From Fusibacter_A sp965140735 (lineage in GTDB: Bacteria > Bacillota > Clostridia > Peptostreptococcales > Acidaminobacteraceae), in assembly GCA_965140735.1 (NCBI GenBank), contig OZ223306.1:1-64000 (forward strand): 64,000 bases of DNA, given 5' to 3'. Below are positions 31,271-40,107 of the stretch, piece by piece. Under the pieces are notes generated by a model, which saw nothing but the letters and a program-made list of their open reading frames with translations, was not told where the DNA came from and made no database searches. How positions within the stretch are numbered: the stretch's first letter is position 1; every line of letters starts with the position of its first letter. The translations under genes and the position numbers were made by a program.

Positions 31271-34152
31271 GATATAAGTGGATTTCATGGGTTGCAAAGG
31301 GATTTGCGTATCTAATTACACTTCTGATCCTTTTACTGATCATTGTCCCTTTCATAACCTTTACAAAAAAACCGGATTCAAAGATTACAATGAAGCGATA
31401 TGATGGGGGGAATGAAGCCATAACGTGGTTATCAGATCACTTTAAAATTGCGGTAGATGATCTTCAAGGTGAAGCAGACCTTTTATTGGTCAATGATGTG
31501 CGTTTCTTAGAGCTTTCAGACAGCCAAGACATAGATCATAATACAGTTATCCTAGAAGCGCTTTATCAAAAGGTGAATGAGAGTACAACTTTATCTGAAA
31601 AGCTGAATTATTTGACAGGTGTGACCAGTAGTCAATATGTGGGGAAAACCTATCAAGACTTAAGTGATCTTGAAAGTATCCCGGTTCAAATATTGTCTAA
31701 ATACCATCAAAAATATGGAGAAGAGTGGCCATTTTATGGTGAAGGCATTATTATCAGTAGCCTTGAAGATGTTATTGTACTGGTTAAAGGAAGCGATTAT
31801 AGAGGCACTTTAACAGTTGATTCAGATGGAATAGGGCGTGAAACGAAAATACCATTTTATGGTGTCTTTGAAATTACAGAGGGTGACTCGCCAAGCATTG
31901 CTACTTTCAAATTGAAGACAACGGCTAAAGGAGATGCTCAACTAGAAAAGTACCATTTAAAAAATGAATTTCCAGCAATTTATCAGATATCTAGAAATTA
32001 TTTCAAAGGGTATTACCTAGCGGGACAATTTACAGATAATACGATCTTAACAAGCGCAAAGTATGACCTTATGGTTCCCATGATGCAACATAAAATAATT
32101 TATGAAAAATTCACTGGAGAGCAGATATTTTGGCAGTTTATAGTCCCTTATTTTGAACACATCATACAAATTGCCGAAAAGGATGTGGAGCCTATAAAAT
32201 CTATAAGTTCTGATTTTACTGTTAAAGATAAATCGATATTAAAAAAATCGGCGACAGGAGAAATTCAACCCTTTTTTATGAAGGGGGTTAACTTAGGTGC
32301 AGCACTTCCTGGAAAGTATTTTACAGAATTTCCACAAGATAAAGCGACCTATCTTGAGTGGTTAAATCAGATGAAAACACTTAATATTAACACGATTAGA
32401 GTTTATACACTTTTGCCACCGAGTTTTTATCAAGCATTATATGAGTATAATCAAAGTGAGGTAGCACCGATCTACCTTCTCCAAGAAATTTGGCCTGAAG
32501 AACATCCTGAAGATTTGAATTATTTAGGAGAGCAGTATAACCAGATTTATAGAAGAGAAATTGAGTACGCAGTTCATGCGATTCATGGTAATATCGAAAT
32601 TCCCAAGAGAGATTATAGAGCATATGGTCTTTATGCTTATGACGTCTCGCCTTATCTTTTAGGCTATTTAGTGGGACGAGAGATGGAACCCGATGAGGTT
32701 ATAGAAACGGATAAAATTAATGAAGACTATACGTTCGAGGGCAAATACTTCTATTCTGAAAGAAATGCATCTCCCACAGAATCATGGTTGGCAGCATCTT
32801 GTGATTATGCTTTAACCATAGAAGATGAATTCTATCAGGGTAATCCCATAGTGGGGATTGTGAATTGGCCTACATTAGATGCGCTTGAGCATGATAGTGA
32901 GTGGAATGAAGCTGGTGATAAAGATCTTCAATTTAATGATAAAGTATCTGTGGATATTGATCGAATTGGTGCCCATAAAGAACAAGTCAATGGTTTTATA
33001 GGTGCATATCATATCTATCCCAACTACCCTAATTTTATGAATAATGATAACGCATATGCCTTATATCATGATAGTGAAGGTGTTTTTAGATATGGAGGCT
33101 ATCTTGAAGCTTTTATGAAACAAAATCATCGTTACCCTGCTGTTGTTGCAGAGTACGGTATATCCACAAGTGCAGTGACGGCGCATTTTAGCCCAGACGG
33201 GTTAAATCACGGTGGGCTATCTGAAGAAGATCAAGCTGAGTACATTATACGAATGACAGAGGCGATTAAGGCTGAAAATTACTCTGGAGCGATTATCTTC
33301 GAGTGGATGGATGAATGGGCAAAGAAGACGTGGACCACAGAATTTTATATGATTCCATATGAACGACAAGTTCTTTGGCACAATATACTTGACCCAGAGC
33401 AAAATTATGGATTGCTCGCAATTGAAGCTGAAATTCCTGAATTTAAAGTATTATTTAGAAGTGAGAGTCCTTATTTAGATCTTGAACAAGTAGAGTCTGG
33501 ACAAAATGCCTCTTATATTTACTTGAAGCTTCAGTTTAAAACAAAACCAGATTTGACGCAAGGATTGAAAATTGCTCTAGATCTTAATGTTGAAGCAAAT
33601 GAGGAAAACGATAATGAAAAAAGTTTTGAATATCTCTTAGAAATAGATGAATCTCCAAAATTACGTGTCACTCCAAGTTACAATTGGATTAATGGACATT
33701 ATAAATCATCCGTTGGGGACGTTGAGGACTTTGAGGCATTTGAAAACCTTATTCAATTAGTTAATCCTGAAAATACAGATAAAGATGGCACTTTCACGCC
33801 AGAGAAAACTTTGAATTTAAGTCAATTTAATGTAGGTGATTTGGGGGTTCCTCAGAATAATATATGGATTGAGGATCATCAGATCATAATAAGAATGCCA
33901 TATGGCTTATTGGGTTTCTCAGACCCATCATCAAGGACTATTTTGTGGGATTCAAAGGTGTTTACACCTACAAAAGTCGATCAAATAGAAACTACTCAAA
34001 TCGATAACATCAATTTGAGAATTATGAAAGACCGAATGCGGCCTATAGAAATGAGTTTACCGCTTGAATCATGGGATACACCTATTTATAAGACACGATT
34101 TAAAAGAGGTTTTATGGATATAGGTGAGTACTTTAATCAACTAGGAGAGTAA
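31267..34152 (+). CDS. Membrane-anchored glycoside hydrolase (clan GH-A-like), polysaccharide locus
   Basis: A 961-residue protein overlapping the synthase gene by ATGA. One N-terminal TM helix (about 12-30) anchors an extracytoplasmic protein. After an N-terminal domain of about 300 residues, a TIM-barrel begins at FFMKGVNLGAALPGKYF (about 337) and includes INTIRVYTLLPPSFY, GREMEP (Glu472 or Glu474, candidate acid/base), FIGAYHIYPNYPNF and VVAEYG (Glu629, candidate nucleophile). A beta-rich C-terminal domain follows. The layout suits an enzyme that trims or transglycosylates the polymer made by the neighbouring GT2, as BcsZ, PgaB or PslG do in other systems. The exact GH family is not assigned. 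Confidence 0.75.
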   Translation: MRYKWISWVAKGFAYLITLLILLLIIVPFITFTKKPDSKITMKRYDGGNEAITWLSDHFKIAVDDLQGEADLLLVNDVRFLELSDSQDIDHNTVILEALYQKVNESTTLSEKLNYLTGVTSSQYVGKTYQDLSDLESIPVQILSKYHQKYGEEWPFYGEGIIISSLEDVIVLVKGSDYRGTLTVDSDGIGRETKIPFYGVFEITEGDSPSIATFKLKTTAKGDAQLEKYHLKNEFPAIYQISRNYFKGYYLAGQFTDNTILTSAKYDLMVPMMQHKIIYEKFTGEQIFWQFIVPYFEHIIQIAEKDVEPIKSISSDFTVKDKSILKKSATGEIQPFFMKGVNLGAALPGKYFTEFPQDKATYLEWLNQMKTLNINTIRVYTLLPPSFYQALYEYNQSEVAPIYLLQEIWPEEHPEDLNYLGEQYNQIYRREIEYAVHAIHGNIEIPKRDYRAYGLYAYDVSPYLLGYLVGREMEPDEVIETDKINEDYTFEGKYFYSERNASPTESWLAASCDYALTIEDEFYQGNPIVGIVNWPTLDALEHDSEWNEAGDKDLQFNDKVSVDIDRIGAHKEQVNGFIGAYHIYPNYPNFMNNDNAYALYHDSEGVFRYGGYLEAFMKQNHRYPAVVAEYGISTSAVTAHFSPDGLNHGGLSEEDQAEYIIRMTEAIKAENYSGAIIFEWMDEWAKKTWTTEFYMIPYERQVLWHNILDPEQNYGLLAIEAEIPEFKVLFRSESPYLDLEQVESGQNASYIYLKLQFKTKPDLTQGLKIALDLNVEANEENDNEKSFEYLLEIDESPKLRVTPSYNWINGHYKSSVGDVEDFEAFENLIQLVNPENTDKDGTFTPEKTLNLSQFNVGDLGVPQNNIWIEDHQIIIRMPYGLLGFSDPSSRTILWDSKVFTPTKVDQIETTQIDNINLRIMKDRMRPIEMSLPLESWDTPIYKTRFKRGFMDIGEYFNQLGE

Positions 34153-34178
34153 AAGATTAGGTTTAAAATCACCGCATA

Positions 34179-34234
34179 AATAAGAGAGCTTTGCGAATAG
34201 TGAGGACTATATCCGCTGAGCTCTTATTTTTTTC
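34179..34234 (+). terminator. Terminator of the polysaccharide operon
   Basis: AATAAGAG pairs with CTCTTATT around a partly paired interior, followed by seven T. Confidence 0.8.
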
Positions 34235-34303
34235 TAATGCGTTTTGAGTATAAGACATTCTGAAAATAAGCTAGGGATTGAGTATTTTGGTAACACAAGT
34301 TAC

Positions 34304-34318
34304 TGATAATAATTATCA
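34304..34318. promoter_or_regulatory. Fur box upstream of feoA
   Basis: TGATAAT-A-ATTATCA is a perfect 7-1-7 Fur box, 133 bp before the feoA start. It predicts Fe2+-dependent repression by Fur. Confidence 0.88.
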
Positions 34319-34450
34319 ATAATATATAATGAAATCAGAAAGAGCTATTGACTCTTCTAAATGAATATGATAATCTTTATCAAGTAGAAGATGTGTATAT
34401 TTAGGTTTGCATAGATTCAAAGTGAGTGTATTTTAGAAAGAGGTGAAATT

Positions 34451-34666
34451 ATGTTTCTAACGAAAGCAAAAGTAGGAGAAACTGTAAATATTATCAAAAT
34501 TGAAGGTAAGGAAAAAAACAAAAGATTCTTGTTTAGTTTAGGGTGTTCTGAAGGAGAATCGATTACGTTGATTTCTATTTTAGGTGGGAATTATATCATC
34601 AATATTAAAGACGGTAGGTATGCCATAGATGAGAGTTTGGCAAAATCTATTATTATAGAACAGTAG
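34451..34666 (+). CDS. feoA: FeoA-family protein
   Basis: A 71-residue SH3-like FeoA domain: KAKVGETVNIIKIEG, then LFSLGCSEGESITLISILGG and the closing IKDGRYAIDESLAKSIII. FeoA is a small cytoplasmic protein that supports Fe2+ uptake by FeoB. AGAGGTGA precedes the ATG. A Fur box lies upstream. The 137-bp gap to feoB contains a second Fur box, so feoB may also be transcribed on its own. Confidence 0.9.
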   Translation: MFLTKAKVGETVNIIKIEGKEKNKRFLFSLGCSEGESITLISILGGNYIINIKDGRYAIDESLAKSIIIEQ

Positions 34667-34733
34667 TATTCGTATAGTTTATAAGTAGCATTTAAAATCT
34701 ACTATTTAAAAATATATTTTTTTATCAATTTCA

Positions 34734-34748
34734 TGAGAATGATTATCA
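34734..34748. promoter_or_regulatory. Fur box upstream of feoB
   Basis: TGAGAAT-G-ATTATCA matches the 7-1-7 Fur box with one mismatch between arms and lies 55 bp before the feoB start, inside the feoA-feoB gap. Confidence 0.75.
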
Positions 34749-34803
34749 GTATCACGGCGGCGGAATGAGTAGTATAAATTTTTAAATTAATCAGGAGGGA
34801 AAA

Positions 34804-36771
34804 ATGAAAATCGCATTAGCAGGTAATCCCAATTCGGGAAAAACCACGTTGTACAATGCCTTAACGGGTGAAATGGAGTATGTCGGAAACTGGACTGGGG
34901 TTACAGTAGACAAGAAAGAGGCAGATTTAAAATCTAAATATCAAATTAAAGGCAAATCTATAAAAGTAGTGGATCTTCCGGGAGCGTATTCAATTGCACC
35001 TTTTACAGGTGAGGAAGCAATCACGAGAGATTTTGTCTTAAGTGCCTCACCAGATGTTATCATCAATATAGTGGATGCGACAAATTTGAGCAGAAGCTTA
35101 TTTTTTACCACTCAATTGATTGAGATTGGCATACCAGTGGTTATTGCACTCAATAAAATAGACCTAGTCACTAAAAAAGGAGATCATATTGATATTGAAG
35201 GACTCCAAAATGCACTTAAGTGCAAGATTGTTGAGACAACAGCCACTTCAGAAAAAGGATTGAAACAATTGATTGAAACAGCAGCTGAAATCAACCTTCA
35301 ATCTAATTTAAATCATGAGGCTAAAAGTAGAGCAACATTTGGCAGCGATCAAGAGCGCCAAAAATATATCAATAACCTCGTAAAACAATTTATCGTGAAA
35401 AAAGTGGCTTCAAGCCGTGTGACTTTTTCTGATAAAGTAGATCGAATTGTGGCACATAAATATTGGGGACTACCAATTTTCTTCTTAGTGATGTGGGCAG
35501 TGTATGCTTTCTCAATAGAGGGATTAGGTGGCTATTTATCAGGCTATTTTAACGATGTTCTCTTTGGAGAAACGATACCAACTGCTGTGAATCAGTTCCT
35601 TGAAGGTATAGGTGTTCATCCGCTTATGCAAGCACTTATTGTAGATGGAATCATCGGTGGTGTTGGTGCCGTCATTGGTTTCTTGCCACTCATCATGGTG
35701 TTGTTCTTTTGTTTATCACTTCTTGAAGATAGTGGCTATATGGCAAGAGTTGCTGTGGTCATGGATCGTTATCTCAAGAAAATCGGTCTTTCAGGTAAAT
35801 CTATTATTCCTATGATTGTTGGGTCTGGATGTGCAATTCCAGGTGTAATGGCAACAAGAACAATAGAAGATATCAATGAAAAACGTATAACTACTATATT
35901 GACGCCTTTTGTACCTTGTGGTGCCAAATTGCCAATTATAGCACTATTTTCAGTCGCATTTTTCCCAGAATCAAGTTGGGTTGGGCCAAGTATGTATATG
36001 ATTGCAATTGCTATGATTATTATAGGTGGGCTCTTACTTAGAAAGCTATTTGTTTGGGAGAATACCACTCATTTTATACTGGAACTTCCAGAATATAAGG
36101 TGCCTAGTATTAAGTATGCTTTTGTTCAAATGTTAGATAAAGCAAAAGCCTTTATCTATAAGGCATCTACTATAATTTTAGTTATGAACACTTTAGTTTG
36201 GTTTATGCAGGCTTATGGATGGAATTTACAGGCGGTTGACACTCAAAGTGCTAGTATTTTGGCAGGTGTTGGTTCGGTGATTGCACCTCTTCTCATACCA
36301 CTTGGATTTGCAGGATGGCAGCTTGCTGCAGCGATTATAACAGGTTTTATCGCTAAAGAAAATGTCGTTGCTACATTCGCAGTTCTTTTTGCAGTAGGAA
36401 GCACAGAGGCACTTCAAGTGCCTGGTGGCGTATTGTCTCAATTCTTTACACCTGTTACAGCGTACGCTTTCTTAGCATTTAATCTATTTACTCCACCTTG
36501 TTTTGCAGCAATAGGTGCAATGAATTCAGAACTGGGCTCAAAAAAATGGCTTGGCAGAGCAATTGGATTTCAAATTGGTGTGGGATATACCATAGCATTG
36601 CTCATTACGCAATTTGGAACATTACTTGTATATGGCGAGTTTGCATCAGGCTTTATGCCAGCAATGATTGTCCTTGCAGCTGTTATAGGGGCCGTTTACT
36701 TTGGTATTAAAAGAGCGGATACGAAAAGATTAGAATTGTCGCAATTAAGTGAAGTAAGTCAGGAGGCATAA
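34804..36771 (+). CDS. feoB: Ferrous iron transport protein B
   Basis: A 655-residue Fe2+ transporter. The N-terminal G domain has GNPNSGKTT (G1), DLPGAYSI (G3) and ALNKIDL (G4); a short GDI-like region (about 165-200) follows. The C-terminal Gate/FeoB_C part has about ten TM helices including VGSGCAIPGVMATRTI with the conserved Cys, VPCGAKLP and LFTPPCFAAIGAM. GTP hydrolysis is linked to Fe2+ import across the cytoplasmic membrane. AGGAGGG precedes the ATG. Its own Fur box suggests induction at low iron. Confidence 0.96.
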   Translation: MKIALAGNPNSGKTTLYNALTGEMEYVGNWTGVTVDKKEADLKSKYQIKGKSIKVVDLPGAYSIAPFTGEEAITRDFVLSASPDVIINIVDATNLSRSLFFTTQLIEIGIPVVIALNKIDLVTKKGDHIDIEGLQNALKCKIVETTATSEKGLKQLIETAAEINLQSNLNHEAKSRATFGSDQERQKYINNLVKQFIVKKVASSRVTFSDKVDRIVAHKYWGLPIFFLVMWAVYAFSIEGLGGYLSGYFNDVLFGETIPTAVNQFLEGIGVHPLMQALIVDGIIGGVGAVIGFLPLIMVLFFCLSLLEDSGYMARVAVVMDRYLKKIGLSGKSIIPMIVGSGCAIPGVMATRTIEDINEKRITTILTPFVPCGAKLPIIALFSVAFFPESSWVGPSMYMIAIAMIIIGGLLLRKLFVWENTTHFILELPEYKVPSIKYAFVQMLDKAKAFIYKASTIILVMNTLVWFMQAYGWNLQAVDTQSASILAGVGSVIAPLLIPLGFAGWQLAAAIITGFIAKENVVATFAVLFAVGSTEALQVPGGVLSQFFTPVTAYAFLAFNLFTPPCFAAIGAMNSELGSKKWLGRAIGFQIGVGYTIALLITQFGTLLVYGEFASGFMPAMIVLAAVIGAVYFGIKRADTKRLELSQLSEVSQEA

Positions 36772-36775
36772 ATAA

Positions 36776-36940
36776 ATGTCAACAATAATAGTAGGTCTTT
36801 TAGTTGCAAGTTTGCTTGCATGGTCCATTAAACGTACTCGAAAGGATCTTAAAAATAGCAAATGCGGCGGATGTAGTGGTTGTGGTTTAAAGAATCAATG
36901 TAGCTCAATGAAAGAAGCACCTGTTCAATTAAAACTGTGA
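36776..36940 (+). CDS. FeoB-associated Cys-rich membrane protein
   Basis: A 54-residue protein starting four bases behind feoB, with AGGAGG nine bases upstream. One N-terminal TM helix (about 3-17) is followed by a basic stretch and CGGCSGCGLKNQC. This is the pattern of the small Cys-rich proteins found behind feoB in clostridia, thought to help or replace FeoC in Fe2+ import. The role is inferred from position. Confidence 0.88.
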   Translation: MSTIIVGLLVASLLAWSIKRTRKDLKNSKCGGCSGCGLKNQCSSMKEAPVQLKL

Positions 36941-36946
36941 TGATTA

Positions 36947-36978
36947 GTTCATATTCTCAATTCAACGTGAATATGAAC
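36947..36978. promoter_or_regulatory. Long inverted repeat after the feo operon
   Basis: GTTCATATTC and GAATATGAAC are perfectly complementary around 12 bases. No T run follows, so it is either a regulator site for the next gene or a transcript-end hairpin. Confidence 0.5.
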
Positions 36979-37091
36979 TCCCAATGAACACAGCAAAGTA
37001 GACTATATTTATACCATTTAAATATACGTTTAAAATAGTCTCTTATGGGTATTCAAATAAAGGTATTAAAAAATATTTGGAGGTAGTCTAT

Positions 37092-37343
37092 ATGAGAGTT
37101 ATTATGGGTATTCAAGTTGGAGATCGAGAACAAGAAGCAGTAAAAGTACAGGAGCTTTTAACAAAGCATGGTTGTATCATTAAAACTAGATTGGGACTAC
37201 ACGAAGCTTCAGTGGAAGGACAGTGTAGTTCAAACGGGCTTATTATTTTAGAATTTATCAAAAATAAAGAAGATGAAATAAAAGCACTGATAAAAGAACT
37301 TGATGCACTTGAGTCTGTAAAAGTAGAACAGATGTTATTTTAG
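37092..37343 (+). CDS. TM1266-like (iron-only hydrogenase system) regulator, ACT-like
   Basis: An 83-residue ACT-like ferredoxin-fold protein. IQVGDREQEAVKVQELLTKH, TRLGLHEAS and SSNGLIILEFIKN match the TM1266-type family annotated as putative iron-only hydrogenase system regulators and related to the ligand domain of NikR. It has no DNA-binding domain. The location between Fe2+ and Mn2+/Fe2+ importers suggests a metal or iron-sulfur link, which is inference. The ATG at 37092 has GGAGG eight bases upstream. Confidence 0.75.
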   Translation: MRVIMGIQVGDREQEAVKVQELLTKHGCIIKTRLGLHEASVEGQCSSNGLIILEFIKNKEDEIKALIKELDALESVKVEQMLF

Positions 37344-37374
37344 TTTATTGTGGTCATGTATACAGTGAATTTTA

Positions 37375-37414
37375 GGCAATCATTAACACGTAATGGTGTA
37401 GTGATTGCTTTTTT
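37375..37414 (+). terminator. Terminator after the TM1266-like gene
   Basis: GCAATCATTAACAC pairs with GTGTAGTGATTGC, then six T. Confidence 0.85.
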
Positions 37415-37498
37415 GTACTCTTTACAAAAAGGAGCGAATAGCGTATTCTAAAAGTGGGGTAGTTATTTTGACATCAAAATGAAATTAGGAGAACATCT

Positions 37499-38758
37499 AT
37501 GAAAATTATTAAAGAACTTAAAAGTAAACATCATAAACCAAACTTTGGTATTACAGAACTCTTAAAATTTATTGGTCCCGGACTTTTAGTAACAGTAGGC
37601 TTTATCGATCCAGGAAACTGGGCTTCTAATATAGCAGCTGGATCACAATATGGTTATAAACTACTTTGGATGGTAACGTTATCCACGTTAATGCTCATTA
37701 TGTTACAGCACAATGTGGCCCATCTAGGGATCGTAACAGGAGATTGTCTTGCTGAATCTGCAAACAAGCATTTAAAAGGATGGCTTGCAAAACCTATCCT
37801 GATTACTGCGATTATTGCGGCTATTTCAACAGCTTTAGCTGAAATATTAGGCGGTGCAATTGCACTTCAGCTCTTATTTAAAGTACCAGTAAAACTAGGA
37901 TCTGTCATAATTTTAGCACTGATTTTATACATGCTTTTTTCGAATTCATATATGAAGCTGGAAAAGTGGATTATAGGGTTTGTTTCAATTATTGGTTTGT
38001 CTTTCTTATATGAGCTTAGTTTGGTTCATGTGAGTTGGGCAGAAGCAGCTTATGGTTGGACTCATGTAAGCATTCCGCAAGGATCAATGCCAATTGTCAT
38101 GTCGGTTTTAGGGGCTGTTGTTATGCCACATAATCTGTTTTTACATTCGGAAATTATTCAGAGCAGACAATGGAATTTGGAAAACGATGAAGTGATTAAG
38201 AAACAATTGAAATACGAATTTACAGATACCTTTTTTTCGATGCTTATAGGCTGGGCTATCAACAGTGCTATGGTTATTTTAGCTGCAACGACCTTCTTTG
38301 CACATCATGTTGAAGTGACTGAACTTGGACAAGCTAAAGAAATGTTGACACCCTTGGTGGGAAATGGTGCTGGATTAGTTTTTGCAATAGCTCTTCTTTT
38401 TGCAGGCATAGCATCTACAATAACTGCTGGAATGGCTGGTGGTTCTATTTTCTCAGGTATGTTCAATGAGCCTTATGACATCAAGGATATTCACACAAAG
38501 GTTGGTGTAGCAAGCATACTTGGTATATCAACAGTAGCTATCTTCTTGATCTCAGATCCATTCAAAGGTCTGATATACAGTCAAATGCTTTTAAGTATTC
38601 AACTCCCGATCACTGTGTTTTTACAAATATATTTGACATCGTCTAAGAAAGTAATGGGCAAATATAAAAATTCCATTTTAGATCAGGTTCTTTTATGGAG
38701 CATAGGGATTGTGCTTACGGTATTAAATGTGATGCTTTTTATGAGTTTTTTTAATTAA
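37499..38758 (+). CDS. Nramp-family divalent metal importer (MntH-like)
   Basis: A 419-residue protein with about eleven TM helices. The metal-binding motifs are intact: DPGN (37-40) in TM1 and MPH (209-211) within GAVVMPHNLFLHS in TM6. Nramp proteins import Mn2+ or Fe2+ with protons. No Fur- or MntR-like box was found in the 80 bp upstream. It follows the feo cluster but is separated from it by a terminator. AGGAG precedes the ATG. Confidence 0.92.
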   Translation: MKIIKELKSKHHKPNFGITELLKFIGPGLLVTVGFIDPGNWASNIAAGSQYGYKLLWMVTLSTLMLIMLQHNVAHLGIVTGDCLAESANKHLKGWLAKPILITAIIAAISTALAEILGGAIALQLLFKVPVKLGSVIILALILYMLFSNSYMKLEKWIIGFVSIIGLSFLYELSLVHVSWAEAAYGWTHVSIPQGSMPIVMSVLGAVVMPHNLFLHSEIIQSRQWNLENDEVIKKQLKYEFTDTFFSMLIGWAINSAMVILAATTFFAHHVEVTELGQAKEMLTPLVGNGAGLVFAIALLFAGIASTITAGMAGGSIFSGMFNEPYDIKDIHTKVGVASILGISTVAIFLISDPFKGLIYSQMLLSIQLPITVFLQIYLTSSKKVMGKYKNSILDQVLLWSIGIVLTVLNVMLFMSFFN

Positions 38759-38871
38759 AGCGTTGTAAGGGTTTTAAAGTGAATCTGGTTAAGTAGAAAT
38801 AAAAAGGATATAATAATAGTAGGTCATAAATGAAATAGAGAGGACCTCAATTTAATAAGGGAGGCAAAGCT

Positions 38872-39105
38872 ATGAATGGTTTAAGGACTGTCAGTTTCGA
38901 AGCTTTAGTGGAATGTGTTGACCTAGCTAGCGGGAATCCAGATACATTTAAAAAACTATTGCTTGCAAGAAATGATGATCTAGATATGATCACAGTTACA
39001 GACAAAGGTGAACCGTGCTTTCTCATTCAAATTCAGAAGCCAGTTGAAGGCAATGTACTTCAATGGATTGATGCATATGCTTCTGAACTTGATTTAAGAA
39101 TGTAA
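38872..39105 (+). CDS. Hypothetical small protein (77 aa)
   Basis: A 77-residue acidic, soluble protein. AGGGAGGC precedes the ATG and a terminator begins 12 bases after the stop, so it appears to be a real single-gene unit. I recognise no domain. It sits between mntH and an ECF sigma gene with nothing to link it to either. Confidence 0.7.
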   Translation: MNGLRTVSFEALVECVDLASGNPDTFKKLLLARNDDLDMITVTDKGEPCFLIQIQKPVEGNVLQWIDAYASELDLRM

Positions 39106-39116
39106 TGCCGCAACTC

Positions 39117-39146
39117 GCTATGATGTTTACATCATAGCTTTTTTTT
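39117..39146 (+). terminator. Terminator after the 77-aa gene
   Basis: GCTATGATGT and ACATCATAGC are perfectly complementary and are followed by eight T. Confidence 0.9.
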
Positions 39147-39184
39147 GAGAAAATGGACATAGAAATGTGAGGGAGGTTGTTGCC

Positions 39185-39994
39185 ATGGTCGCATTTGAAA
39201 CCATTTATGAACAGAATTATACAAAACTCTACAATTTAGCTTATAGAATGACTGGTAACCTTCACGATGCTGAGGATGTCTTACAGACTGCATTTTTAAA
39301 TGCTTATAAGAGCTATGATCAATTTAGAGAAGAGAGCAGAGTCGAAACTTGGCTCTACCAAATTGTACTAAATGAAACCAAGCATTATTTCAAAAAAACC
39401 AATAAATTGCCAGTGGATCTATACGCTGAAGACAACGATTTAACGATTCATGAAGTATATGGCTATATCAACAGTTTTGGCACTGTGGAAGATGAAATAA
39501 TGTATAATGCTACTAAAGAAGCCTGTCTACAACTTTTTATGAGCTGTTTATCTTCAAAACTACGTGCAGTATTTACACTGCGTGTGGTACTTGATTTTTC
39601 AACTCAAGAAGTTGCAGAAATACTTCAAATTAAGCCTAGTACTGTAAAGGTTTATTTGTATAGAGCGAGAACTTTTATTACAAATAATGTGAAATACAAA
39701 TGTTCTTTGATTGATCCTGATAACCCGTGTAAGTGTAGTGGTTGGCTTAAATATGCACTTGAAACGGGCTTAAAAATAGAAAATGAAGATATAAAAATCA
39801 TTCAGAAGAAGGAAGCTCTTATAAAGGCAGAGTTCAAAAATGAACTTTCAGATCTTTATAAAGTGATGCGTCTTTATAATACGGAAGTCGTTCCAAACCC
39901 CTATGAATCATTTATAGCGCATGTAAAAGTCTTAATGGATTCTAAAAAATATAAACTTTTAAATTACAATGAAGACTTGAATGTTAAAAGTTGA
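39185..39994 (+). CDS. ECF-type RNA polymerase sigma factor with C-terminal extension
   Basis: A 269-residue sigma-70 family protein. Region 2 (about 5-70) has YEQNYTKLYNLAYRMTGN and HDAEDVLQTAFLNAY; region 4 (about 115-165) has LSSKLRAVFTLRVVLDFSTQ and EVAEILQIKPSTVKVYLYRAR. A Cys cluster, CSLIDPDNPCKCSGW, follows region 4, as in some SigZ-like ECF factors, and about 80 further residues form an extension. No anti-sigma gene is adjacent. The ATG at 39185 has GGGAGG eight bases upstream. The MoxR-VWA genes follow after 113 bp. Confidence 0.85.
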   Translation: MVAFETIYEQNYTKLYNLAYRMTGNLHDAEDVLQTAFLNAYKSYDQFREESRVETWLYQIVLNETKHYFKKTNKLPVDLYAEDNDLTIHEVYGYINSFGTVEDEIMYNATKEACLQLFMSCLSSKLRAVFTLRVVLDFSTQEVAEILQIKPSTVKVYLYRARTFITNNVKYKCSLIDPDNPCKCSGWLKYALETGLKIENEDIKIIQKKEALIKAEFKNELSDLYKVMRLYNTEVVPNPYESFIAHVKVLMDSKKYKLLNYNEDLNVKS

Positions 39995-40107
39995 ACAACG
40001 ATTTACCGGATGAATAATTTATTACAGATATGATGTAACCTTTTTTCAATTAAGAACTCTAAATAAGTGTAAGGCTTATAGAGTAATAATTGAAAAGAGG
40101 TTTTTTT

